64,000 nucleotides of DNA from the NCBI GenBank assembly GCA_905221605.1, contig CAJNDS010000347.1, positions 927,353 to 991,352 on the forward strand, written 5' to 3'. Under the pieces are notes generated by a model that searched no databases, was not told the DNA's origin, and was given only the letters and a program-made list of their open reading frames with translations. Shown here piece after piece: positions 1 through 11,943 of the stretch. Source of the DNA: Symbiodinium natans (lineage: Eukaryota; Sar; Dinophyceae; Suessiales; Symbiodiniaceae). The position numbers and the translations under genes are program-made. The first letter of the stretch is position 1. Every line of letters begins with the position of its first letter.

Positions 1-27
1 CAGCAGCAGCAGCAGCAGCAGCAGCAG
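1..27. repeat. CAG trinucleotide microsatellite
   Basis: About nine CAG units open the window. Read on the minus strand they follow the last open exon of the left-edge gene and would encode a Leu (CTG) run, so the tract may be translated or may be intronic. Its left end is cut by the window edge. Confidence 0.85.
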
Positions 28-290
28 TTGCAGCCCACCATCAAAGCCCCCTGATTCCCCACAGTCCTTGAAAAACTTCCAATCGCCTCTCAGCTCAACG
101 ACAGCACCAGCTATCCGGGTTCCATGGAAGGTAGTCCCCAAATCAGTCGCACACGTTGTTGGGCGGGTGATGTCCACATGGTCACAACGGCCCTCAATGA
201 GGATGGGCTGCTCTGGATGGCACCCCTCGAAGAGGAGATTCAGTGACGCCACAACCTTGGACCAGGGACAGGGCTTGAAACGTATATAGG
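1..290 (-). CDS. Exon with ELRGDWKF block (left-edge gene)
   Basis: Open minus-strand segment reading CPWSKVVASLNLLFEG, then LIEGRCDHVDITRPTT, FHGTRIAGAVVELRGD and WKFFKDCG, and ending in the CAG/Leu run at the window edge. It directly follows the LFLYGDD exon in the direction of transcription, as in the family I recall. Confidence 0.55.
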
Positions 291-1860
291 AGTGGTTTAA
301 AAAACAGTTCAGCCCAGAAGCTGGCTTCATGAAGGCCTGGATTGTTGGGAAGCCACATGAGTATGCCTGGGGCATGGGTTTATGGCTAATTCAGGTTGCG
401 CTGCAGTTTTCAGGCCTTGGGGCATTCAGGACTCACAGGAGGCCCTGAACCCGAAACCCTAATCCCACTTTTTAGGGTCCAGGCCTTAGGGTTTGGGGTC
501 CGAGGGCTTGGAGTGAATAGGGCCACTAGGGATTTATGGTTTCGGGCTGAGGGTTTAGGGATAAAGGTCTAGGGTTAGGCTTTACTAGGGTCTGGGGCTT
601 TAGGGCTTAGGGTTTAGATTATTTGTCGGATAATTTTAGGGCTTACAGTGAGATTGCTTTGAGGGTTTATCAGGGTTTGGGTCACGCCGCCTCTTGGTAG
701 ATGAATAAAGGCCAATGCGTTGTCATACTGTTTTTCCACTCATCGACTGTGCATCCCAGCATGATGGTGCTAAGTTTGTCACCATTCCGGTTGAAGCGAG
801 TGTCATCTCCATAGAGAAATAGCGGCAGGTGCTGCGGGGTTGCCGGGTGCTGGGCACCCCACACAAAGTGATCCTTTGCATGCTGCCAGAAGCTTCGGAT
901 CTCGTCCGGGTCGATGCACAAGTGGTTGTACTTGCAAAGGTGCGCTACCAGAATGTGAGGCAGCACGAGTGGTAATTTCCTCGAGCATGATAGCACATCT
1001 CCAGGCTACCCAGTTTGGGGGTTTGGGGCTAAGGGGAGCACACACAAGCGCACAGACCTTTCAATCACCTCATCCGTGACCAAACTCTTGCGCATGGGTA
1101 CAATGACCCATTCTAGCGGCACCTGGGATGTGACCACTGCAAAATTCTTTCAGGGCCTCATGACATGACAGATACCAAGACAGTGCTTCGAAGTTGCAAG
1201 ATCCATCCTTTTCCCCAGAGTCACCATACAGTCGCGCTCGATGTTCTGCTTGTGTTTCCCCTGACACCCAGCACGACGAAGCTTCTCAGCGACAGGGCGC
1301 AGGGATTGTCCAGATTCAGCCATCTCCTGCACACATATGGACATAGGCGACTTCACTCAACAGACTAGACTCTGAAAAATCAATCAGCTGTCCTGGTGGG
1401 TTTCTTCAAGCATGGCTCTGGCAGCAGTGAAACTGAGGTCCTGACCCAGGGTGACATGGACGGGTCTACTGCTGAAGGCAAGGGCACGGGCATGATTGTT
1501 GCAAGTTTCACATTCCCTGCAGTCCCCTTTGCCCACACACTGCAAAATATGTCGCCCAATCGGCCCCAGCGGATCATCTGCATGTGGATCTTCTGCGCCA
1601 GAAGCAGGGCTCAGAATCATTGCATGTATTGGGAGGGTGGTTTTATACATGTGCATCCCAGCACTGCTCAATCATGAGTGGCCCGGTCTTTTCGAAAGAT
1701 GTGCACCAGGATCCACCCGGAGTACAGGGTAGCTAGACTCATCAGAAATCGCTCAAAGGCTTGAAGCACCTGATAACACAGGTCGGTAGCGATGGCCCAC
1801 TGTAGGCCGTCAAAATGTACACTAGAGCCTGGTACCGATTCGTGGAAAAGTGCACTCATC
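1..1860 (-). CDS. Partial multi-exon gene, dinoflagellate-expanded protein family of unknown function (3' part)
   Basis: Minus-strand exon series running off the left edge. Approximate exons from 5' to 3': 1690-1850 (weak), 1400-1590, 1185-1335 (begins MAESGQSLRPVAEKL), 1057-1150 (VTSQVPLEWVIVPMRK), 685-990 (contains LFLYGDDTRFNRNGDKL and KNSMTTHWPLFIYQE) and 1-290 (contains LIEGRCDHVDITRPTT and VELRGDWKFFKD). I recall the combination of a 'PLFLYGDD' block, a 'KNS..T.WPLF' block and an 'LRGDWK' block from uncharacterised proteins present in many copies in symbiotic dinoflagellate genomes; the biochemical role is unknown. The block order here matches that memory. Third positions are G/C rich in these frames and poor in the others. 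Splice sites were not resolved exactly. The repeated-gene nature of the family leaves open an old mobile-element origin. The product may be a pseudogene. Confidence 0.5.
685..990 (-). CDS. Exon with LFLYGDDTRF block (left-edge gene)
   Basis: Longest clean exon of the left-edge gene. It reads from LPHILVAHLCKYNHLC through DPDEIRSFWQHAKDHFVWG to LFLYGDDTRFNRNGDKL and WPLFIYQE, about 100 codons without a stop. The frame closes with a stop near 682, just after a plausible splice point. Two other minus frames in the same place lack the G/C third-position bias. Its function is not known. Confidence 0.6.
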
Positions 1861-2104
1861 TAGATCACTACAGAGAGGCAGCTAAGTGTTGCTTCAAAAT
1901 CACAGCCTCTCTAGCTAGATATCCTTGGTATTGCCAGCATCACCCAGCTTGGACTGATAGTTAGCGCAAGTTTAAGTATATTGTACCTAGCTACAGGAAA
2001 GAAAGCCAGAAAGCTGTCTGCAGCTGGCAAAACCACCCCAGGTCAAAACGTGCTTGAATCTCCCAAGCTCCAGCTTTCTATCCCTCGGAGGCACTGCGTG
2101 GCCA

Positions 2105-2185
2105 TCACTTCTTCTTCCCAGCAGCTTTGGATTTGGCTTTGCCTTTGGCTTTCGCCTTCGGCTGGACCTTGGTTTGCAGACTTCA
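2105..2185 (-). CDS. C-terminal exon with Lys/Ala tail and stop
   Basis: The minus-strand frame reads [21 protein letters not shown] followed by KK and TGA at 2107-2105. A short basic Lys/Ala/Gly tail that ends in a stop is a natural protein C-terminus and fixes the end of the upstream exon chain. Confidence 0.6.
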
Positions 2186-5100
2186 TGCACATCTAGTCTT
2201 GGTTCGTGGGGCTTGAGCCTAGACCCTAAACCCTCAACCCTAAACCCTTTTTTGCTTCAGGGCTCGCAGGGTCTTTGGCCTGTGAGAAACGCTAAAGCCT
2301 AAACCCTATACCCTAAACCCAAAACCCTCGACCCTGAACCCTGAACCCTGAACCCTAAACCGTGGGTGTGAGCACCTCCAGTTCAAGGCTTGGTGAGGTT
2401 TGGGCTTGTGAGGCTGATGATTCGGGCTTTGCAGAGCTTCTAACATAGCTATAGTGTTCCAGATTCCATGCATCCTGGGTACGATCTTCTTGATTCCACC
2501 CACACTGTGTGCACAGTCTGTCACCGACTGCCCAAGCTCATCCAGCATCTCCTGCACATGCTCCCCATTCCCTTGCTCCAGTGCATCATTCAGGGACTGC
2601 TTTCCCTGCTCCATTTTCCCAAGGTGGAGATCAAGATCACCAATGTAGCCGTTGCGGACAGGCTGCGACCTGGCTGCATGATCATAAAATACATACTAAT
2701 GCAAGGTTGTGATCAAGACTGGGCGCACATGGCTTGCAATAGTCAGGCACACAACGCTGACAAGGGACATCTCCTTATTCGTCTTGGCTCTCAGCTCCTC
2801 CTGCAATACCCTCACCTCTTCCATCTTTTCGTCCACTTGAACAAGTTTGCGGTTGGCCTTTCCCGCGAGGGCAGAGGATATCTTCTTTGTCTGTAGCCCT
2901 TGATCACCCCCCTCAGTCTCCGTCTCATTGCCAGCAGCAAGTGCATCTGCTGGGGCAGGGGTGGGCAAGGCAATCGACAGCGGCACATCGGTAGAGCTCG
3001 AGCTTGCAGATCCGATGCCTGGCACGAGCTGCCTCATCATGTTAGGCCTCAGCCATTTGTGTTTGCTGGGGATTGAGCTGGGGCATTCAGGGCTTCTGGT
3101 TTCGGGTTCAGGGTTTAGGGTTTTTGGGTTTAGGGTAGTTATAAGTAGGGCTGAAACATGAGGTTTTAGGTTTAAGGGTTTTTGGGCAGTTTGAGGCCTT
3201 GTGGGCACTTCTGATAGGGTTCACAAATCAGGCTGTCTGTTAGGGTAGGGTTGAGGGGGAAAATTTGGTTTAGAGAGCTTCGGGCCTTCAGCCCCCTAGG
3301 GGCCTCGAGGAATCCTGAAGCCCTCAAGCTTGAAGCCTCAAACCTCACACCCTGGCCCAAAACCATAAACCCTCACATGGTGCATTTAGGGGTGTGCCCA
3401 AATTGCATGCAAGTGGCAACAAAAAAGCCGAGCCCTATCTGCCGCACGAACCCTAACAGACCACAGACAAACCACAAACTCAGGGTTTTATTTGGATTTG
3501 GAGGGCTTAAGCTGGAGGGTATTGGAGGGTATAGAAAGCCCAGGCACAGGATTGCCCTCGTGTCGGCTCCGTCCATCTCCATGTCTGCATCGAGCCCTGT
3601 CGTCAATGAGTTTTCATCGGACGTGGTGAGCTCTGTAGACTCCCACACGCGGAACAGCTCTTGGTCCTTGCAAACAGACATAGGGGCTCTAGCACTCAAG
3701 GTAACTCAGCATGTAAGACAGTGGTAAAATGTAAGACCAAGTCGCAGGGTCATCATGCAGCTCTGGATGTTTCATCCAGTGTGGAGGATGATGCTCTGGG
3801 TCTGCCAGCTGCAAGTTCTTCTTGAGGGTTCTTATCTTGTCGGCATTTGTTTTGCCGTCTCTCTTGACCAAGTCCTTGTACTTCATGTACACCTCTCGAC
3901 CTGTCATCCTGACTGAGGATTTTTGTTCCGCACGCATGACCAGTTTGCTTGTCAGCCAATCTCCACCACAATTCAAGTATTCGGCAAAGAGGGACTCGAG
4001 GGCCTTGGAACCTGAGCACACAAGAATGGGGGTTCGAAGGGGCTTAGGGTTCCTTTAGGGTCGGTAAGCCAATTTGTGCTTCGATTCAGAACCATGGAAA
4101 GCCGTGAACATTGAGGGACCCCAGCGTTTAGGACCAACTTCGGGCTCAGGGTTCCTGAAAGGGGCCAGTTCAAAGCCTTTAAAGCCAACTCAAGGTTCGG
4201 ATTTACAGTTGTCAGCCCAGGCACCACGCTTGGCATTCTTGGCGGCTCGGGTAACTTCTGGCGGGCACTGCCTGCCTCGGGTGCTGCTGGTACAAGATTG
4301 CAACTCTGAAGCACCTATTTGCATTTAGAATTTGAAGGTCATGGCACTTTTCAGCGACCGTCCAAAGCGGACGTAAATATTGTGCGCGAGTCTGGCATCA
4401 CGCTGCGCTTCTGTTTCGTCCTCCTTCAGTGCCAGAGACTCGCTCTGCAGCTGGAACGAGTTGGGTCGTTTGAGTGCCAGGCTCACAGCAGACCCATGCT
4501 TGTGCTGCACCTCCTGATCCACCTGCATTGGCACTGCGCATGCTCCACCCGCATTGTTCTGGCTGTCTGCCTGCTTTGTTGCCGGATCTGTCATCACCTC
4601 CCCAGTTTTCTGGACCTCACTTGTTGGTGGCTTCGTGCTTAGATCTGTCTGGGGCATGTTCTGCTCAGCTGTGGCCCGGTTCTGGACCTCGCTTGGCGGC
4701 ACCTTGGCAGGATCTGTGTGGAGCTCACTTGTGGCCCCGTTCTGGACCTGGGTTGGTGGCACCTTGGCGGGATCTGTGTGGAGCTCACCTGTGGCCCGGT
4801 TCTGCTCGGTTGGCAGCACCTTGGCGGGATCTGTGTGGAGCTCACTTGTGGCCCCGTTCTGGACCTCGCTTGGTGGCGCCTTGGCGGGATCTGTGTGGAG
4901 CTCACCTGTGGCCCCGTTCTGGACCTCGGTTGGTGGCATGTGGAGCTCACTTGTGGCCCCGTTCTGAACCTTGGTTGGTGGCATCTTGGCAGGATCTGTG
5001 TGGAGCTCACTTGTGGCCCCATTCTGAACCTCGGTTGGTGGCACCTTGCAGATCTGTGGGAGCTCACCTGTGGCCTCGTTCTGGACCTCAGTTGGTGGCA

Positions 5101-5654
5101 CCTTGGCAGGATCTGTGGCCCCGTTCTGGACTGGTGGCACCGTGGCAGGATCTGTGTGGAGTTCACCTGTGACCCCGTTCTGGACCTGGGTTGGTGGCAC
5201 CTTGGCAGGATCTGTGTGGAGCTCACTTGTGGCCCCGTTCTGGACCTCGGTTGGCGGCTTGGCAGGATCTGGGTGGAGCTCACTTGTGGCCCCGTTCTGG
5301 ACCTGGGTTGGTGGCACCTTGGCGGGATCTGTGCAGAGCTCACCTGTGGCCCCGTTCTTGACCTCGGTTGGCACCTTGGTGGGATCTGTGTGGAGAGTTG
5401 CGCCCCCCCCTGTGTTCTGGACCTCGGTCGGTGGCACCTTCATGGAATCTGTGTGGAGCACGGTTGCGGCCCCCTCATTGTTCCGGAATTGGGCTGCCAG
5501 CTCACGGGTGGGAAGTGTGGCGCACACAGTGTTTTCCTTCTGCTCGGCACTAGCCAAGGCCTCAGCTGGGCCAAGCACCTGGCCACTGGGCAGATTATTG
5601 GGTGAATCTATATATATATATATGTATAAGTGAAGTGTATATATATATATATTA

Positions 5655-5695
<41 letters not shown>

Positions 5696-5785
5696 TATAT
5701 GTATATATACGTATACATGTATATACGTATATATGTATATATATATATGTATATATGCGTATAAATAAATAAATAAATAAATAAA

Positions 5786-5823
<38 letters not shown>

Positions 5824-8800
5824 CCCGGTTCTCACAATTCCCCAGCCCCCCCTCCCCCCCGCCCCTCCCCCTCCACATGGTATGGTCCCCCAACCCCCAA
5901 CCCCCTAAACCCCCCTTAGCCCCAAACCCTAGAACCCTATTTCTTTTCTTTTTTAAATCGAGTATAATGGGGCAGTCAACAGCTCTTGGCAGAAATGGGT
6001 TCTGGGGTTGCACCAGGGATCTGTGAACAGTTTGCAGGTTTGCAGCAGCACAGCCAGCTCCCACACATACACCCCGGCCTGCTTCCAAGTGTCAGACACT
6101 CCATCCTCAAGCTCTTGCATGAGCTGGTCGAGGTCAGAATCGATCTGCTGGTTCAGGGTCACATCCATGTCTCCAGGCTCATCACTTGAGCCACTTAACT
6201 CCCTTACCACACGTGGCCCTACAATCTTCCACATGCTCAGAATGAGCTTCGCAGCATCCTCCACAGCACAGCGGGCTCCGGCATCGAGCGTGTACAGATG
6301 TGCATCTAGATCAGCTGACTTGTCAGCCCGCCATTTCTCAGTTGCAGCAGCCTTCTTGTGCAACACTTCTTCATTCATCTGACCATTGTTACACATCGCA
6401 TGGAGCTTGTCGATCCTTACATATTCGACACAGCACATGCAACTTAAGCTTGCAGACCTGCAGCAACACAGCAGAAGCACATCGACTGACATCGGCTTCG
6501 AGTTTAAACAAGTCTAGATTCATGTTGCTCGCCTGGGCCTCAACAGATGCTTTGAGAGCTGCTGTCCGAGTTTGCAAGTCAAGAAGGGCATCCACCTTGG
6601 ACCACGCCTTATTCACAGCTTCAAGACCTGGCTTCAAAAGGTAGCTCAGCTCGTACGGATTGAAGTCTGACTCATGAGCGCGGCGAGCCAGATCACCATC
6701 CACACACTTGTGGCCATGCCGACCCCAAATTGTTTCAAGCCATTCAAGCATGAACTGGCCACCTTCAACATGAGGCAGAAGATCCTTGAGATCTAGAGCA
6801 TAGCATGCTTCACTGCATGGCAAGCCGAAGTAACCCTCTGAAATGATCCTTTCAAGGTGATAGTCTGGCGAGGCTTCACAAGCCTCCAGCTGCGCGGCCA
6901 CGACAGACAGGTCTTGGCTCTCACCCAGCTGCAATGTAGTCAGAGTGTCAGGCCTTCTCAAAGTAGATGACCCCACTCCTTTCTTATGCTTGCACCCCCC
7001 TCCCCTCCTCCACCCTCCCTTCTTCCTAGGACAGTACCGTAGGGAGGGTTTAGGGTTTAGGGTTTAGGGTTTAGGGTTTAGGGTTTAGGGTTTAGGGTTT
7101 AGGGTTTAGGGTTTAGGGTTTAGGGTTTAGGGTTTAGGGTTTAAGGTTTAGGGTTTAGGGTTTAGGGTTTAGAGTTTCGGGTTAGGGTTAGGGGTTAGGG
7201 CTTGGTAGTGTTTTGGGTTGAGAGTGGGGTTGATTGTAGGGGAGCCATAGACCATGAAAGGGGGGCAGGGCCGAGAAAACACAGCACACAACCATATAGG
7301 ATACTGGTTGCTGGGCCGTGGCTGAGGAGTTCAAGCTTCAAGCATGATTTTCGTAGCCAAGGGTCCTGATGAGCTCTGCGCGCTTGGATGCGGCTCACAA
7401 GCCCCCTCCTGCAAGAACCCCTATTGCTAAACCCTCAACCCGAAAGAGAAGCCAGAACTGCACTACGCCAAACACAAAGACAACAGTGCCTCGAAAGTCA
7501 GTGTCTTCATAACCGGGGTGCCACCAAACTTAGGTCTCTTCAACTCCGGGGATCGAATCGGTGTACTTTTCGGAGTGGCCATTGGGTTCGGAGTTGAACT
7601 TGGGCGCCTTCCTTCCCCTGGTGTCTCCATCACCACATCCTTCTCCAACTTTGCAGGGGTTGCTGGTTGGAGGGTTGCCCTGGCCGGGGGTGGTTTCACT
7701 GGGGATTTGGGGTGGCTTGGGGTCTGCGCGGCTCTGGCATGTCCAGCCTGTCCGGTTGCAGGCATACGGCCATCCACTGACAACCCCACCTTCATCACTG
7801 CTTTTGGCACTGGCTCAACTGGCTTGGCTTGGTCTTTGCCACTTGGACACACGGCAGCACTTGGTTCAACCTTGACATTGTTCAACTTCGGAGAAGGGCA
7901 GGGGGCGGCGTTTCCACTTTGGGATGCTTCAAGAGAAACACACAACCCCATCATGAATGCAAATAAGACACACTTGCTAGCCGTCTTCGGAGGTGGAGGC
8001 TTCTTTGCAGCTGGGGTCCGGGATAAAGCTTGTTGTGCAGTTGTTTTGGAGCTGATACGAAGTTGTGGCTTTGACAGACCTGTGCCACCAGTATCTCCTG
8101 CCAGCAGAGGGTTTGGGGGCTTTTTGGGTCGGGAGAGGCCCCCGCCGGCGGGGTGTTTGGGGCGCGCAGCGGGTTGGGGACCCCACCCACACCCAGAGTT
8201 TGAACACCCCCCCACCCCCCCCCCCCCCCCCCCCCCCACCCCCCCACCCCCCCCACCCCCCCCCCCCCCCCCCACACCCCCCCACCCCCCCAACCCCCCC
8301 CACCCCCCCCACCCCACCCCCCACCCCCACCCCCACCCCCCCACCCCCCCCCACCCCCCCCCCCCCACCCCCCCACCCCCCCACCCCCCCACCCCCCCAC
8401 CCCCTCACCACCCCCCACCCCCACCCCCCACCCCCCACCCCGCCCACCCCCCCACCCCCCCCCCCCCACCCCCCCACCCCCCACACCCCCCCACCCTCCC
8501 ACCCACCCCCCCACCCCCCCCCACCCCCCACCCCCACCCCACCCCACCCCCCCCCCCCACCCCCCCCCCCCCCCCCCACCCCCCCCCACCCCCCCCCACC
8601 CCCCCCACCCCCACCCCCCCCCCCCACCCACAACCCCCCACCCAGCCCCCCCCCCACCCCCCCACCCCCGCCCCCCCCCCCCCCCCAACCCCCCCCCCCC
8701 AACCTTCATTGGAGGATTTGCAGTTCAGATAGGGTTGGGGCGGGGTTAGGGTCGAGAGTTCAGTCTTCCAACCACCCCATGTGCCTCCAGCCCGCTTCAT

Positions 8801-11800
8801 TGCCTGAGCAATCTCATCTTCTATATTGAGCGGTTTGCCTTGGCACATAGACAAAAACTAGTCGCAGAAAGCAGGAACATTGCACTGATCATCATGATCA
8901 TTGCACTATCATTCGCAACTGAGGCACCACTGTCAGACATGGCTCCACTGCACCAGCAAGGCGCGGCCGGCTCCCAAATAACGCAAACTAACGGTAAATA
9001 ACGCCTAGAAGTCTCCCACAGGCCACTTCTAACGCCAAATAACGCCCTCTAACGGCCCTCTATTCCCAGGGTTAGGCCCCAACTAACGCCAACTAACGGC
9101 GAATAACGCCCAGAAGCTCCCCACAGGCCACTTCTAACGCCAAATAACGCCCTCTAACGGCCTGTTCTTTGTAGGGGAAATGCAAATAACGCAGTCTAAC
9201 GGTAAATAACGCTTAGAAGTTTCCCACAGGCCACTTCTAACGCCAAATAACGCCTTCTAACGGGTCGTTTGTGGGTTGTGACTGGAAATACCTCAGAATC
9301 CTGGGGTTCATCCGACCAATCTGCAATCAGAAGCTCGAGGGACTTGAGCATGCAGCACACATATGCGTGTCTACATGCCTCCACAAACATGTGCTGTGTT
9401 GGGCACAAAGCCGAATTCACATGTCATGTTTTTTTGCACACATATAGGGCACCGGTAGCACAGTCGGTCTAAGCCGTGTCTCTTCTTAAATCGCACCCCA
9501 AGGTTGTCTTAGCCCGAATATTGAACACAGCTAGCAAAATCAAAGGAGTAACACCCTAAGATTTAATCTGAAGACTCCTTCAACCAGAGCAAGAACCTAC
9601 GACGGTAGCAAATGTTCATCCGTCCCCTGCAGGCTCCATGGAATTTGTGGATCTGGATGGAAGCCATTGTTCTCCATCTCCTTGGCTGCATTGCTTCAGA
9701 TTGAAACTGATCAACTCAGCCCCTATATTCCAAAAACCCTAAACTAAACTGACACCAAGACCTCAACCCCTAGTACTCAGTCAGCTCTACATAAGGTAAA
9801 GCCGGAATACAAGCACCCGAAACCAAAGTTGTGGGTCAAAACTCTTTCTCAAGTGCAGGCAACCCTCATCCAAGAGGAAGGCCTGGAAGATGTCAAAGCA
9901 AGACTAGAAAAGCAGGGTGTGCACATAGATAATTTGCAAGCAACTGTTTCAAAATGGTTGCTAAACACTGTGACTGGTGGCTTCAATCGCCTTCAGATCT
10001 GCTTGCTTGAACCCAAACTTCAGTATTTGTTTCGCCTGACCACCAGCATAGAGCTGTGAAGTCAGGATGGGCTGACACTTGCCATCCAGTACCTCCGATG
10101 GGCATATCAAGCCTTCGATTTAAACTTGAAACCCGAAACCGAAGCTTTGGGTTGGGACACCCTGACACAACCAGCTGCCTCAGCATGCTTTTCAGCCACA
10201 AAATCCCCATAACTCCGGGGATATGTTCCCGTGTCCTGCAAGTTTTTGCCTCCAGTCCTCAGATCACAGGTAGGGGTTGGGATGGCTAGGGTTGACATGA
10301 CATCTGAAGGTCACCAGCTGTGGCTACCAAACACAGTTGTACAAATCCCAGCTGCACAGCGACTTTGCCAGTAGAAGCATTGCGCTTGCGCTTGACAACT
10401 TCGAACTGGTTTCGGAGCACCACATTTCTCAACGACTGGTCAGGGGCTCCGATTTGCATTCCAACACAGCACCCAGCTCGAAAACTCGACAGAACCAACC
10501 CACTGACACACAGTCCTTGCGGAGCTCCTTCGACATTCTGTTTGCTCGATGTTGTAAGCTCGGAAGCCATGGTGCACTACCAATAGCAAGGGACGGCTTC
10601 GGGGTCCAGGAGCCGAAGCATCCCATAAACCTTGAGAAGCAGGGGTCTGGTGACATGAACTCTGGCTTGAACAAATCCGGACACTTTCGGCCAACATGCA
10701 GAACAAAAACTTTGACCAATCAGCCAAAACACCAGGTCACGTGAAAGTGTGTGATGTTGGCCACTGGCACATGAAGTTGTAGTAACGCTCGGATCCACGG
10801 CAGCTGAAAAACGATGGAACTTCGAGGGTGTTCAATCATCCAAAAGATTTTTCGGGCAAGGCAAAGTGCCAGCAGAATGCTGACACGGCACGCAATGAGA
10901 TTGTGTTGTTGAACCCATTTCGACCGGACATTGCCAAGCGGCTTCTGTGCACTCCTACGATGCCTTGATTTGCTCACCCACGTAAAGCTTGTGCAGGGTA
11001 GAGCCACATAGAGTAGCCCGGACTCAGCCAGCCGCAATGTCTTTTGGATTGCCAAAGCAAATCCTAACACAGTGCAGATGTTCTGCTCTTCAGAAATCTT
11101 CACATCAAATTTGCTCCTTGGCGGGCGAGGAACTCAGGCCCGAAGATGATAATATGGAGAAAAAAGTAGGGGGTCCTCATCCTTAAGCCTCAACATGAAG
11201 AAACCCTAACGAATCGAAGTAAACATAACATCCTAAAGCACAAAACTCAGAACCCTACCACCCTGAACTCAACCAATAAAACTCAACATCAAAATTCACA
11301 CCCAAGTCCTCGAATCTAAACCCTAAACCCTGAACCCCAACAAAACCCTAAACCCTAAACCCTAAGCCCAAATATAGAATGCGAGGCTCGATCTGTAGCC
11401 AAGCTGACCTATGGAATCACAGTGTGCCAATTTGCAAGTTTCGGGTTTTCTGCAAGCACTCTCTGCAAGTGCAGGGTTTCAGGGTTGGGGCTTAGGGTTT
11501 GGGTTGCTATCCAAGGCTCTGAAACCATCGGCAACCTGACCTGCCCCGGCAAACAGCTCCACATTGTGGAGATCCTTGGCTGCAAGTCAGTCCATGGGCT
11601 CGGGTTTTAGGGCTCAGGGTTCTGGAGCGGTCGATATTCTTGCAAGCATGGCACACGCTGAGAGCTGCTCTGGGACACAGATCCAACATAATCACAGAGA
11701 TGTATCCTGCAGCAAACATACAGATTTGCATTGTTTTGACACCTTTACAAGAAGATAAGTCGACAAACCCACACACACACACACCCACGCCCACGCCCAC

Positions 11801-11912
11801 ACTTACACCCACCCACCCACACACACACACCCACGCCCACGCCCACACTCACACCCACACACACACACAGACGCCCACACCCACAAGTACACACACACAC
11901 GTACACACACAC

Positions 11913-11943
<31 letters not shown>

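Noticed and set aside
4474-5633. Plus-strand 130-295 codon repeat frames opposite the [12 protein letters not shown] exon
   Set aside because: Shadow frames of the 60-bp repeat. Their flanks lose coding character while the minus-strand flanks keep it.
7463-8829. Very long open frames rich in Pro/His or Gly/Trp (up to about 400 codons)
   Set aside because: They are products of the poly-C/CCCCCA tract, open on both strands and in all frames. Only the 7500-8170 minus-strand part has protein-like composition.
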